From NCBI GenBank assembly GCA_029213045.1, contig JARGPN010000002.1, positions 1 through 64,000 of the forward strand: 64,000 bases of DNA, written 5' to 3'. The position numbers and the translations under genes are program-made. Source of the stretch: Alcanivoracaceae bacterium (GTDB lineage: Bacteria > Pseudomonadota > Gammaproteobacteria > Pseudomonadales > Alcanivoracaceae). The first letter of the stretch is position 1. Every line of letters starts with the position of its first letter. The notes beneath the pieces are model-generated. The model saw only the letters and a program-made list of their open reading frames with translations, had not been told where the DNA came from and made no database searches. Shown in pieces: positions 25,075-34,488 of this stretch.

Positions 25075-25815
25075 TTACAGCTTCGCCATGACTTTTCGTA
25101 AGCCCGCCACATGGCGACGACTTACCGTTAAACGCTCTTCAATGCCACGCAGCCGCACTTGATAGTGGCCTGCCGTGGACATCTCCATACCTTCTAAAAA
25201 AGCCAATGAAATCAGAGCATTGCGGTGTATTCGGACGAACATGTTAGGAAATTCGTCTTCCAACTCTTTAAGTGTTTCGTCGATCAGCACTTCACCTTCG
25301 CCATGGCGCACGGTGACGTATTTTTGGTCTGCCATGAAATAACGCACGTCATCAATGCCGACCAACTCAATGCCTTTATGGGTGCGCGCGCTGATGTGCT
25401 TGCGGCGTGGTGATCCGTCGCTGTGCACTTCGCCTTCTAACGCCTGCAATTTGCTGCGTGTCATGCCTTTGGCGCGACGCAACGCGGTGTTGAGGTCATC
25501 GCGCGATACTGGCTTGAGCAGGTAATCCACGGCATGCACTTTAAAGGCTTGCAGGGCGTGTTCGTCGTAGGCGGTGCAGAAAATAACAGCCGGAGGCGTT
25601 TCGCTTTTTAGCAAATGCTCCGCCGCTTCGATGCCGTCCATGTCCGGCATCCGAATGTCCATAAGCACAACGTCTGGGCGACTTTCTTGCGCCTGCGTCA
25701 AGGCTTCACGGCCGTTGGAGGCCTCTGCCACCACCGCCATGCCGTCTAAATCTGACACCAGCCGCACTAAACGGTCACGCGCCAGTTTCTCGTCATCACA
25801 TACCATTACCCGCAT
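25075..25815 (-). CDS. algR: LytTR-type response regulator AlgR
   Basis: 246 residues from the ATG giving MRVMVCDDEK, preceded by GGGGAG; upstream codons are leader. Receiver domain 1-115 with acidic pocket DDE (7-9) and phosphoacceptor Asp53 in LMDIRMPDMDG. LytTR DNA-binding domain about 140-246 (IDDVRYFMADQKYVTV, FVRIHRNALIS). In Pseudomonas AlgR controls alginate, twitching and virulence genes; the regulon here is unknown. Adjacent algZ and the hem genes give the classic context. Confidence 0.9.
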   Translation of the reverse strand: MRVMVCDDEKLARDRLVRLVSDLDGMAVVAEASNGREALTQAQESRPDVVLMDIRMPDMDGIEAAEHLLKSETPPAVIFCTAYDEHALQAFKVHAVDYLLKPVSRDDLNTALRRAKGMTRSKLQALEGEVHSDGSPRRKHISARTHKGIELVGIDDVRYFMADQKYVTVRHGEGEVLIDETLKELEDEFPNMFVRIHRNALISLAFLEGMEMSTAGHYQVRLRGIEERLTVSRRHVAGLRKVMAKL

Positions 25816-25865
25816 AGCGACTCCCCTTTCGCAGTGCCGTTGTTTGAGGCCGTTGCATCGGCCCT

Positions 25866-26924
25866 TCAACAGTTCTTGAACGGATAACTGATCAGCGCTT
25901 CGTACTGATCCGTCATTGGCCGAGCGTCTACTCGCGCCTGCTCACCATATAAAGCTTGTAGCCGGTGGCGAATATTATCCAGCGCCATACGATTGCCACG
26001 ATGCGGACTTTCGCCTGGCGGTCTTGGGTTCCTGACAGACAGTACTACGCGACCGCCCTCCAGTGCACCTGTCACGGTGACCAGCCCGCCTTCAGCAAGC
26101 GGTTGAATACCATGATAGATAGCGTTTTCCAGCAACGGCTGCAACGTTAATAATGGAATCTTTGCCTCACTCAAGGCTTCATCGATGTTCCATTCAAGCT
26201 GCAAGCGCTCGCCCATGCGCAACTGTTCGATGCGCGCATAGCGCTGACACAGGGCAATTTCCTCGTCCACGCCCACTTCATTGCCTGAGTCTTTCAAGCT
26301 GGCGCGAAATAAGCGAGATAAATCCTCAACCACCTGCTCTGCCGTGTCGGGGTCGACGGCGATCAAGCTGGCGATAATGTTCATACTATTAAACAGAAAG
26401 TGCGGACGAATACGCGACTGCAATGCCTGAATGCGCGCTTGTAGCTCGGCTTCGCCTTTATCACGCAGCTGTTCGTTGACGTACAGGTAGCGCATCACAG
26501 TACCGGCAATAATGGCCGCAATCACCGAGTTAATCAGCACTTCTCGGCCGAGCAAGCCTTGCATCGGCTCTAGTGTCACCCAGTGCATGATCGCCCGGGT
26601 TAGCACACTGAACACAAAGGTATCGGCCACCACCAACAGCACCACCAACACGCCCGCCATGGACAAGCTCTGCTGATTGATCCAACCGCGCAATGAGCAC
26701 AGCAAGGCCGCACTGGTCAGCGCCACCCATTGAATAAACAACGAGCTCAGCGCCAAGCGCTCGAAATTAAAGCCTTCGTAATAGTAGGCCGCCAGCGACA
26801 AGACCACCGCCAGCAACTCGGCCACCACCACCACGATAAACACCGAGCGCGCCGAACACAGATCCGGCAGAAATAGCCTCGTTGCCGCATCCGCTGCGAT
26901 GTCATTTTCTTGTTCTAAGGCCAT
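25866..26924 (-). CDS. algZ: Sensor histidine kinase AlgZ/FimS type
   Basis: 352 residues from the ATG after GGAG at about 26930; a start four codons upstream is possible. Four to five transmembrane helices fill residues 1-150. The cytoplasmic part has RIRPHFLFNSMNIIASLI, with the His of the His_kinase (LytS/YehU) family, and an N-box LLENAIYHGIQP. Classical G-box motifs are degenerate, as in FimS. It lies about 50 bp upstream of algR, divergent from argH. Confidence 0.87.
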   Translation of the reverse strand: MALEQENDIAADAATRLFLPDLCSARSVFIVVVVAELLAVVLSLAAYYYEGFNFERLALSSLFIQWVALTSAALLCSLRGWINQQSLSMAGVLVVLLVVADTFVFSVLTRAIMHWVTLEPMQGLLGREVLINSVIAAIIAGTVMRYLYVNEQLRDKGEAELQARIQALQSRIRPHFLFNSMNIIASLIAVDPDTAEQVVEDLSRLFRASLKDSGNEVGVDEEIALCQRYARIEQLRMGERLQLEWNIDEALSEAKIPLLTLQPLLENAIYHGIQPLAEGGLVTVTGALEGGRVVLSVRNPRPPGESPHRGNRMALDNIRHRLQALYGEQARVDARPMTDQYEALISYPFKNC

Positions 26925-27025
26925 TCGGCTCTCCATAGGGGTATGCGCTTGTAGGCCGGCGCACCGCCGGTGCGAACAAACGTCAAACGATCCCTGTTAT
27001 ACCTCAGCAACGCGGCAGACGAAAA

Positions 27026-27034
27026 TGCTATACT
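27026..27034 (+). promoter_or_regulatory. Extended -10 promoter for argH
   Basis: TGCTATACT is an extended -10 (TGn plus TATACT at 27029-27034), 35 bp before the argH ATG. No good -35 is present. Lies in the algZ-argH divergent region. Confidence 0.5.
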
Positions 27035-27068
27035 GCGCGCCTTTGCAGCTACCCAATTGAACACGGCG

Positions 27069-28457
27069 ATGACACAGCAGAAACAAAACACCCTTTGGGG
27101 CGGACGCTTTAGCGAATCCACCGACCAGTTTGTACAGCAGTTCACGGCCAGCGTGAACTTCGATCAACGCATGTATGCCCACGATATTCGCGGCTCCATT
27201 GCCCACGCCACCATGTTGGCCGAGGTCGGCGTGCTCACCAACGACGAGCGCGATGCCATTGTTGAAGGCCTGACCGAGATCAAAGCAGAGATCGAACGCG
27301 GCGAATTTGAATGGTCCGTTGAACTCGAAGACGTGCACATGAATATCGAATCGCGGCTTACCCAGCGCATTGGTATCACGGGTAAAAAATTACACACGGG
27401 CCGTTCGCGTAACGACCAAGTGGCCACCGATATTCGTTTGTGGCTGCGCGATGAAATTGATTTTATCGACGGTGAAATGCAACGCCTAATGGAAGGCTTT
27501 TTAACCCTTGCTGAAAAAGAAGCGGCGACCATTATGCCGGGCTTCACGCATTTACAAACCGCACAGCCGGTGACGTTTGGTCATCACTTGCTCGCCTGGT
27601 TTGAAAATATTCGTCGCGACCGCGAACGTTTGGCCGATTGTCGCAAACGCGCCAACCGCATGCCGCTAGGTTCCGCCGCATTAGCAGGCACCACCTATCC
27701 GATTAATCGCGAACGCACCTGCGAGTTGCTCGGCTTCGATGAAGTGTGCTTTAACTCGCTCGACGCCGTGAGTGACCGTGACTTCGCCATTGAGTTTTGT
27801 GCTCTCGCCGCCATTTGTATGACGCATCTCTCACGCATGAGCGAAGAGTTGGTGTTATGGACCAGCGCGCAATTTAATTTTATTAATCTGCCTGATCGGT
27901 TCTGCACCGGCAGCTCGATCATGCCGCAAAAGAAAAATCCAGATGTGCCAGAGCTGGTGCGCGGCAAAACTGGCCGTGTAAACGGGCATTTAATTTCATT
28001 GCTGACGTTAATGAAATCGCAACCCTTGGCGTACAACAAAGATAACCAAGAAGACAAAGAACCTTTGTTTGATGCGGTGGATACACTGAAAGGATGTTTG
28101 CGCGCTTTCGCTGACATGATTCCTGCCATCGAGCCGAACCGCGAAGTAATGCGCGAGGCGGCGCGTCGAGGTTTTGCCACGGCCACTGACCTCGCTGACT
28201 ACCTTGTGCGCAAAGGCATTGCCTTTCGCGATGCCCACGAAATTGTCGGCAAAGCGGTAGCCTACGGCGTTGAAAAGAAAAAAGATTTGAGCGACATGCA
28301 AATTTCAGAATTAAAGAAGTTTAGCGATCAAATCGAAGAAGATGTATTTGAAGTGCTGACACTGGAAGGTTCTGTTAGCGCCCGTGACCATATTGGTGGC
28401 ACTGCGCCGGATCAGGTGCGCGCGGCCGTGGCGCGCTCGCGTAAAGCATTGAAATAG
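27069..28457 (+). CDS. argH: Argininosuccinate lyase
   Basis: 462 residues from the ATG giving [14 protein letters not shown]; the open extension upstream contains the promoter. It shows [36 protein letters not shown] and the fumarase-superfamily signature [12 protein letters not shown]. It cleaves argininosuccinate to arginine and fumarate, the last step of arginine synthesis. Followed by lptM after 30 bp. Length is standard. Confidence 0.98.
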   Translation: MTQQKQNTLWGGRFSESTDQFVQQFTASVNFDQRMYAHDIRGSIAHATMLAEVGVLTNDERDAIVEGLTEIKAEIERGEFEWSVELEDVHMNIESRLTQRIGITGKKLHTGRSRNDQVATDIRLWLRDEIDFIDGEMQRLMEGFLTLAEKEAATIMPGFTHLQTAQPVTFGHHLLAWFENIRRDRERLADCRKRANRMPLGSAALAGTTYPINRERTCELLGFDEVCFNSLDAVSDRDFAIEFCALAAICMTHLSRMSEELVLWTSAQFNFINLPDRFCTGSSIMPQKKNPDVPELVRGKTGRVNGHLISLLTLMKSQPLAYNKDNQEDKEPLFDAVDTLKGCLRAFADMIPAIEPNREVMREAARRGFATATDLADYLVRKGIAFRDAHEIVGKAVAYGVEKKKDLSDMQISELKKFSDQIEEDVFEVLTLEGSVSARDHIGGTAPDQVRAAVARSRKALK

Positions 28458-28486
28458 TTTTGGGCATTGGCCAAGGAAAGCGGAAC

Positions 28487-28747
28487 ATGAAAAATGCAAT
28501 GTTATTACAACGTGGCAACGCAATGCGCCTTACTGCGCTGATGTTTTTTTCTGTTCTGCTTTCTTGTGTTAGCGCGTGCGGACAAAAAGGCGATCTTTAT
28601 TTCGCGCCTGAACCACCGCCAGTAGTTGAGTCGAAAGGTGAAACGCCACCGCCTGAACAAGCGACCAAAACCGAAGTTGAAGAAGTAAAGAAAACGCCAG
28701 ACGCCGACAAGAAAGAAGGCGAACAGCAAGCACCTAACAAAGAATAG
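28487..28747 (+). CDS. lptM: LPS-assembly lipoprotein LptM (YifL)
   Basis: 86 residues from the ATG at 28487, after AAGGA. Signal peptide with lipobox VSAC followed by the invariant GQKGDLYF. The tail is low complexity, rich in Pro, Glu, Lys. LptM is an outer membrane lipoprotein that helps mature the LptD translocon. It occupies its usual place before lysA and dapF. Confidence 0.9.
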   Translation: MKNAMLLQRGNAMRLTALMFFSVLLSCVSACGQKGDLYFAPEPPPVVESKGETPPPEQATKTEVEEVKKTPDADKKEGEQQAPNKE

Positions 28748-28797
28748 CACGCAAGTAGGCGCGCCTCGTTTTACGCTTACTCTACTAGGCAGAGATC

Positions 28798-30039
28798 ATG
28801 GACCACTTTCAATACCGTAACGGCGAACTGTACGCCGAAGAAGCCCCCGTCGCGCAACTGGCCGAACGCTTTGGCTCGCCGCTGTACGTTTATTCGCGGG
28901 CAGCGCTTGAGCAACATTACCTCGCCTTTGAAAATGCGTTCGGTGAGCATCCGCATCAAATTTGCTATGCGGTAAAAGCCAATTCCAATATCGCGGTACT
29001 GAATATTTTGGCGAGGCTCGGCGCTGGCTTCGATATCGTTTCTGCTGGCGAACTCGAACGTGTATTACGGGCAGGCGGCGACCCAGACAAGATCGTGTTT
29101 TCCGGCGTGGGCAAAACCGCCGAAGAAATGGAAATTGCACTAGAGAAAAATATTCACTGCTTTAATGTTGAGTCCGCCGCGGAGCTTGATTTGCTAAACC
29201 TCGTGGCAGGCGAACAAGGCAAGGTCGCACGCATTGCGCTGCGGGTAAATCCAGATGTGGACGCACAAACACATCCGTATATTTCCACGGGCCTGAAAGA
29301 AAATAAGTTCGGCGTGGACATTAATGATGCCGTAGCCCTGTATCAACATGCGGATGACCTTCCGCACATTGAAGTGATCGGTGTGGATTGCCATATCGGC
29401 AGCCAGCTGACCAAACTTGATCCGTTTAAAGACGCCATTGATCGCGTGCTGGCGCTGGTTGAAAAACTCGAACACAGCGGCATACGCATTCGCCATCTCG
29501 ATTTAGGCGGCGGCTTGGGAGTGAAGTACAAAGATGAAGTGGTGCCTTCTCAGGCAGAGTACATCGCCGCGCTAAAAGAAAAGGTGGCGCCGGATATGCC
29601 GATTCATATTGAACCCGGTCGCTCTATTGCCGCCAATGCCGGCATTTTTGTTACGCAGGTGTTGTACCTAAAGCCGACAGAACACAAAAACTTCGCCATC
29701 ATTGACGGCGCGATGAACGATTTAATTCGTCCTGCTTTATATTCAGCATGGATGGATGTGGTGCCAGTAAAACCCCATGACGCCGATTGCCGTGAATGGG
29801 ATTTGGTTGGCCCTGTGTGTGAGACAGGTGATTTTCTTGCCAAGTCACGCACACTTGCACTGGAAGCCGGCGATTTGCTCGCCATAAAAGGTGCGGGCGC
29901 GTACGGTTTTGTGATGTCGAGCAATTACAACACGCGCAATCGTGCTGCTGAAATTGTTGTCGATGGCGACCAAGCCTTTGTTGTGCGTCAACGCGAAACC
30001 TACGAAGAGCAGTTGCGCTTAGAAAGCTTGCTGCCCTGA
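28798..30039 (+). CDS. lysA: Diaminopimelate decarboxylase
   Basis: 413 residues. PLP Lys in CYAVKANSN, DIVSAGELER, then HIGSQL, LDLGGGLGVKY, EPGRSIAANAG and GPVCETGDFLA, all in the fold-III order. It converts meso-diaminopimelate to lysine. Next to dapF by ancestral synteny, though accessory genes now lie between them. A small hairpin follows at 30066-30085. Confidence 0.98.
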   Translation: MDHFQYRNGELYAEEAPVAQLAERFGSPLYVYSRAALEQHYLAFENAFGEHPHQICYAVKANSNIAVLNILARLGAGFDIVSAGELERVLRAGGDPDKIVFSGVGKTAEEMEIALEKNIHCFNVESAAELDLLNLVAGEQGKVARIALRVNPDVDAQTHPYISTGLKENKFGVDINDAVALYQHADDLPHIEVIGVDCHIGSQLTKLDPFKDAIDRVLALVEKLEHSGIRIRHLDLGGGLGVKYKDEVVPSQAEYIAALKEKVAPDMPIHIEPGRSIAANAGIFVTQVLYLKPTEHKNFAIIDGAMNDLIRPALYSAWMDVVPVKPHDADCREWDLVGPVCETGDFLAKSRTLALEAGDLLAIKGAGAYGFVMSSNYNTRNRAAEIVVDGDQAFVVRQRETYEEQLRLESLLP

Positions 30040-30205
30040 TAGAAAAGCAGCACAACATGATAAACGCGAGGCCAATGTGCCTCGCAGTCATGTTAGTACA
30101 CGTATGACAATAATAATTAGAGCGCCCTATTATAGCGCGTCCATTCTTTCCGATTTTTTCTCTGCTTTTTGTACCACCCTTTTTGCGCCAATCTAATTCG
30201 CCACA

Positions 30206-30234
30206 TTGAGCCGATCTCTGGCATTCTGTATAAA
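30206..30234 (+). promoter_or_regulatory. Sigma-70-like promoter of serine hydrolase gene
   Basis: TTGAGC (30206-30211), 17-bp spacer, TATAAA (30229-30234). It places transcription start after the ATG at 30235 and so favours the ATG at 30262. Confidence 0.65.
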
Positions 30235-30261
30235 ATGGCCATCACACTAAGAGTGCCTTCG

Positions 30262-31485
30262 ATGTCTAACAGTACCGGCTTCTGCCACCCAAAGTTTAAT
30301 AAAGTTCGCGATGCGTTTTTTCAGCAAATGAAACGCTATCCTGGCGGCGGCGCGGTGAGTGTTTACCACCAAGGTGAAGCCGTGGTGGATTTATGCACCG
30401 GCACGCGCAACTGGAACGGTGATCCATGGCTGCCGGAAACGTTGTCGGTATCGTTTTCCACCACAAAAGGTGTGGTCAGCGCGTTGCTGCATCAACAAGC
30501 AGCAAAAGGTTTGGTGAATTACGATGCACCCGTTGCAGAGTATTGGCCGGAGTTTGCCGCAAACGGCAAACAGAATATTACCGTGCGCGATTTACTGACC
30601 CACCGCGCAGGCATGTTCCGCATGGACACGCTCGGATTATCATTCAACGAAATTACTGACTGGGACCGTGTGTGCGCTGCCTTAGCCGCTGCGCCCGCCG
30701 ACAACAGCTCAGCCCCCCACTCTGTTTACCATGCGCTAACCTATGGCTGGCTTGTGGGCGAAGTGGCCAGTCGCGTAAGCGGACAAAATATTTCTGACTT
30801 AACCAAAACGTCATTAGCTGAACCGCTCGGGCTCGACGGATTATTTCTTGGCACCCCGGACAGCGAACATCATCGCGTGGCGGATCTCCTCATGGGCAGC
30901 AAGCCCGGCAGTAACACGCGCAGCAAACCCAATTCAGCGAAAAAGAAAAACTCGTTGAAAAAAGAGATTCAGAAAGGCGTACGCGGCGCATTCGACAAAC
31001 TGATACATTCAGGTGTCATACCTGATATTACCCGCTTCGAAAAATCCGTCGCCGTAAAAAGTTTTCACGCACAGAAATTAACGACACCTGAGGTGTTGCG
31101 TGCGGCAATGCCCGGATTTAGCGGCGTGTTCACGGCGCGATCGTTAGCACGTTTATATGCGGCACTTGCCAACGGCGGCGCCCTTGATGGCGTATCCATT
31201 TTGCCCGCAGAAACAGCCAATTTACTCAGCGAACGTCAGGTATTTACGCTCGACCGCGCACTGTACACACCGATGCGCTGGCGCTTGGGTTATCACCAAC
31301 CTTTTGTGTGGGGATTAAGACGACCTGAACGCGGCTTTGGGCATTTTGGCTACGGCGGCTCCGGCGCGTGGGCCGACCCCGACAGACAACTCGCCGTTGC
31401 ATTAACGGTGAATGCCGGAGACGGCACACCGTGGGGCGACGCGCGCATTTTGCGCGTTGGCGGCGCGGCGCTGAGAAGTTGCTAA
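30262..31485 (+). CDS. Serine hydrolase, class C beta-lactamase/esterase family
   Basis: 407 residues from the ATG chosen by promoter position. The catalytic SxxK is STTK in SVSFSTTKGVV, the Tyr motif is YGW in HALTYGWLVGEV, and the third motif region is GHFGYGGSGAWADP. This matches family VIII carboxylesterases/EstB-like enzymes, generally cytoplasmic. No signal peptide. A Lys/Ser-rich insertion (about 207-235, NSAKKKNSLKKEIQK) is unusual. Substrate unknown. Confidence 0.88.
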   Translation: MSNSTGFCHPKFNKVRDAFFQQMKRYPGGGAVSVYHQGEAVVDLCTGTRNWNGDPWLPETLSVSFSTTKGVVSALLHQQAAKGLVNYDAPVAEYWPEFAANGKQNITVRDLLTHRAGMFRMDTLGLSFNEITDWDRVCAALAAAPADNSSAPHSVYHALTYGWLVGEVASRVSGQNISDLTKTSLAEPLGLDGLFLGTPDSEHHRVADLLMGSKPGSNTRSKPNSAKKKNSLKKEIQKGVRGAFDKLIHSGVIPDITRFEKSVAVKSFHAQKLTTPEVLRAAMPGFSGVFTARSLARLYAALANGGALDGVSILPAETANLLSERQVFTLDRALYTPMRWRLGYHQPFVWGLRRPERGFGHFGYGGSGAWADPDRQLAVALTVNAGDGTPWGDARILRVGGAALRSC

Positions 31486-31489
31486 ACGT

Positions 31490-32413
31490 CTAAGTCTGTA
31501 AAGCGTCGAGCCCTGAAAAAAACGTTTTCAGTAAACCCCTGAACCAGCGATGCGCTTGATCATTTTCAAGCGCGACCGGCCAGATCAAATAAATCGGCAC
31601 GCTTTTTACGGGCACGGGAAAAGGCAGCACTTGCAGTTGATAGGTGTCTGCCATGCGCTGCGCAAGACGTAACGGCACCGTGGCAATCAAATCACTCGCT
31701 CCCGCCACCGACAATAAGTTGCCGTACTGCACAACTTGCGCGCCGATCTTCCGTCGCCAGCCTGGCTTTCCCAGCACTTGATCTAAAGGCAATACGCGAC
31801 GGTCTCTCAGCGGCAAAACAACATGCTCTGCCTGCAGAAATTGTTCGAGTGAAATATTTTCCTGAATATGTGGATGATCCCGTCGCACCACGACAGCAAG
31901 TTTTTCTTCGCTCACCACTTCGGCATTAAGGCGGTCGTCTTCGGCCAGTTCTGAATCCAATGCGAAGTCTGCTTCGGCACTGATTAACTGCTTCTCCCAG
32001 CCGTCTGCCTGCGACAACACCTGCACTGAAATCTGCTCGCTTTGCTGACGCATTTGCGCCACCAAAGGCCCAAGCATTAGCGATTCGAAATAATCCACGG
32101 CAATAATTCGAAAGGTCCGATCGCTACTCGCGGGATCAAACTGACGCCCCGGGTCCAGCGCCTCACCTAACATGCCGAGCCCAGCACTGACCTGCTGATA
32201 CAGCGCCTGAGCGCGTGGCGTGGGCGACAGCCCCGCGCGTGTACGGGTAAACAACACATCGTCCACGGTCAGCCGCAAACGCTGCAGCGCCGCGCTCACC
32301 GCCGGCTGGCTCATGCCCAGCCGCGAAGCCGCACGGGATAATTGCCCCTCTTCCACGACGGCCACAAACACAGGCAATAGATTGAGATCGACCGATCTTA
32401 AATTCAGCTTCAT
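31490..32413 (-). CDS. LysR family transcriptional regulator
   Basis: 307 residues. N-terminal winged helix LNLLPVFVAVVEEGQLSRAASRLGMSQPAVSAALQRLR, then a NodD/SyrM-like effector domain (RTFRIIAVDYFESLMLG). Divergent from the desaturase-like gene with an 84-bp gap, so it probably regulates that gene. It converges with the serine hydrolase gene (5 bp apart). Ligand unknown. Confidence 0.92.
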   Translation of the reverse strand: MKLNLRSVDLNLLPVFVAVVEEGQLSRAASRLGMSQPAVSAALQRLRLTVDDVLFTRTRAGLSPTPRAQALYQQVSAGLGMLGEALDPGRQFDPASSDRTFRIIAVDYFESLMLGPLVAQMRQQSEQISVQVLSQADGWEKQLISAEADFALDSELAEDDRLNAEVVSEEKLAVVVRRDHPHIQENISLEQFLQAEHVVLPLRDRRVLPLDQVLGKPGWRRKIGAQVVQYGNLLSVAGASDLIATVPLRLAQRMADTYQLQVLPFPVPVKSVPIYLIWPVALENDQAHRWFRGLLKTFFSGLDALQT

Positions 32414-32497
32414 GGATATTACTTATACAGCATATTGATTAGACCGATAAGGGTAAAAGCACGACGATCTAGGAGTGCTATAACGGAGACAACAACA

Positions 32498-33367
32498 ATG
32501 ACTATTAATGATTTTGTGGCGCTGTCGGTACTGGCGTTTGTACTGATCGCCGCTTTCCTCGAATGGGCCTCAGGCCGCAGCGCCAACGGCGCACGCACTC
32601 CCCGAGATTGGAAAATAGCAGGCATTACCACCTTTATGATGATCGCTGTGCAGCGCCCTTTGGTGTTACTGATCATTTCGTTTGGCTTAAGTCGGCTGAT
32701 TCCGTCGAGCGCTGGCGCGTTATCGTGGCTGGACAACGATTACTTCTGGCCAACGCTGATCGCCTTTTTCTGCCTCGAAGAATTAATTCACGGCGCGGGA
32801 CATTATTTCGCCCACAGTCGCCGCCCCAAAGCGCGCTGGGCGCAAACCGTCCAAGCGTTTTATAAACTCTCGCACCGTCCGCACCACATTAGCGGTGACG
32901 ACGAGCGCGGCAAAATTAGCGTGACGCAAACCTTCACCAACGGGTGGATGTGGTGGCTGATCATGCCCAACTATTGGTTCCAATTGCTGTGCTTATACCT
33001 CGGCCTAACCGAAGTCTTTTTGTGGGGCACGGTGGCAAAAGGGTTATGGGCCGCGCATACCCATTGCAACTGGAATTACGATTTGTATTTTCACAACCAT
33101 CAATGGGCCTGGGTTCGGAAAACCATGTGGGGTTTGGCGCACGTGTTTACCTTCCCGACGCAGCATCACCATCACCATGCTCGCGGCAAGAACTCCGCCA
33201 AAAATGTGTGCGGTTCGTTGGCTTTATTTGATTGGCTGATCTTCGATACGCTCGCCATTGAAACTGAGCGGCCTGAGATTTACGGCTGGAGGCAGTCGGA
33301 GAGAGAGCAAAAGAGCGTGCTATATCGCTACTTTAATACTGATGTAAGTCAGTATCTTCGTCGCTAA
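32498..33367 (+). CDS. Sterol desaturase / fatty acid hydroxylase superfamily protein
   Basis: 289 residues from the ATG giving MTINDFVALS, after GGAG. Three to four transmembrane helices and the di-iron His clusters HGAGHYFAHSRR, HRPHH, HTHCNWNYDLYFHNH and TQHHHHHARG. These membrane enzymes use O2 to hydroxylate or desaturate lipids. Substrate unknown. Regulated probably by the divergent LysR; followed by the terminator at 33379. Confidence 0.9.
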   Translation: MTINDFVALSVLAFVLIAAFLEWASGRSANGARTPRDWKIAGITTFMMIAVQRPLVLLIISFGLSRLIPSSAGALSWLDNDYFWPTLIAFFCLEELIHGAGHYFAHSRRPKARWAQTVQAFYKLSHRPHHISGDDERGKISVTQTFTNGWMWWLIMPNYWFQLLCLYLGLTEVFLWGTVAKGLWAAHTHCNWNYDLYFHNHQWAWVRKTMWGLAHVFTFPTQHHHHHARGKNSAKNVCGSLALFDWLIFDTLAIETERPEIYGWRQSEREQKSVLYRYFNTDVSQYLRR

Positions 33368-33378
33368 CGATAGAAGTA

Positions 33379-33412
33379 TAAAAAAGGCGGCACCAATAGC
33401 CGCCTTTTTTAT
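33379..33412. terminator. Bidirectional terminator
   Basis: AAAAAAGGCGGC / GCCGCCTTTTTT stem with a short loop, between the convergent desaturase-like and aldolase genes. Confidence 0.93.
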
Positions 33413-33426
33413 TTCATCGAACATCG

Positions 33427-34188
33427 CTACTCGTCGTAGCCCGGATTTTTTCGATCCAATTTTCGCAACAATCCCGGCCACGCCAGTGAGCCACCTAGCC
33501 CTTTCGTCACTTGTTCGGCCTGTTGCTGAATACCCGCAACAATTCGGCCATCGACCTGCACCAGTTCTTTTCCACCGGCCAGCGCACGCACTTGGATCAT
33601 GCAACTCGCTTCAAATAAATACATAAACAAGAACGCATCCGCGATGGTTTTACCCACTGTGAGCAAGCCATGATTTCTTAGCATTAAGAAATTATTGGTG
33701 CCGAGGTCTGCAACCAAACGGGGCTTCTCTTCATCGTTTAACGCAACGCCTTCGTAATCGTGATAACCCAATGACGCCAACACAAACAATGATTGCTGCG
33801 ACAGCGGTAGCACGCCGTCTTTTTGTGCAGACACCGCCACACCATTAATCGAATGCGTGTGCATCACGCATTGCACATCCTCTCGCGCTGCGTGCACAGC
33901 ACTGTGGATGGTGAACCCAGCAGGATTAACGGGGAATTCGGAGTCCGCCACTTTATTGCCTGCCAGATCGATTTTCACCAAACTGGAGGCTGTAATTTCT
34001 TCGAACATCATGCCATATGGATTAATTAAAAAATGATGCTCCGACCCAGGGATGCGCACCGAAATATGGGTAAAGACTAAATCGTCCCAGCCGTATAGCG
34101 CGACCAACCTGTAGGCCGCCGCCAAATCCACACGCAGCGCCCACTCTTCTTCAGACACTTTTCCTTTTAGTGATGGCTGTTCAAACAT
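33427..34188 (-). CDS. Class II aldolase/adducin family protein
   Basis: 253 residues. WDDLVFTHISVRIPG, then INPYGMMFEEITASSLVKID, the zinc-binding MHTHS and RNHGLLTVG, the standard class II aldolase order. Close relatives are annotated only as putative aldolases and some appear to be non-catalytic. Cytoplasmic. Monocistronic; starts about 300 bp from the divergent cytochrome gene. Confidence 0.9.
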   Translation of the reverse strand: MFEQPSLKGKVSEEEWALRVDLAAAYRLVALYGWDDLVFTHISVRIPGSEHHFLINPYGMMFEEITASSLVKIDLAGNKVADSEFPVNPAGFTIHSAVHAAREDVQCVMHTHSINGVAVSAQKDGVLPLSQQSLFVLASLGYHDYEGVALNDEEKPRLVADLGTNNFLMLRNHGLLTVGKTIADAFLFMYLFEASCMIQVRALAGGKELVQVDGRIVAGIQQQAEQVTKGLGGSLAWPGLLRKLDRKNPGYDE

Positions 34189-34488
34189 ATTTCTCTCCCG
34201 TGCGCATGGCGCAATTTAAATAACTATATTCATCAATACATCGCTCGACGTTACCTCGCCGCAACCTACACATCATGTATTGAACGGTTATCTACAGCGC
34301 TTATTGAACGCGTGCGCGTGACGATTTGAAAGACAATTTAACATCAGATGCTATCACTTTGCGGCCTTTCTAGACGGCAAGGCGAATGCCATCATCCTTT
34401 GCGCACCGTTCAATGACGGCTGAACCACGGCGTTATCGTGTGAATAAACGCCACTTCAACTTGGACCTTTCCGCATAAGGACATTGTA
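34189..34488. other. Divergent promoter region
   Basis: 300 bp between the aldolase-family gene and the cytochrome gene. AT-rich stretches but no clear promoter pair, repeat or gene seen. Confidence 0.4.

Noticed and set aside
26970-27068. 33-codon N-terminal extension of argH
   Set aside because: It contains the likely promoter and is absent from the conserved ArgH N-terminus ([14 protein letters not shown]).
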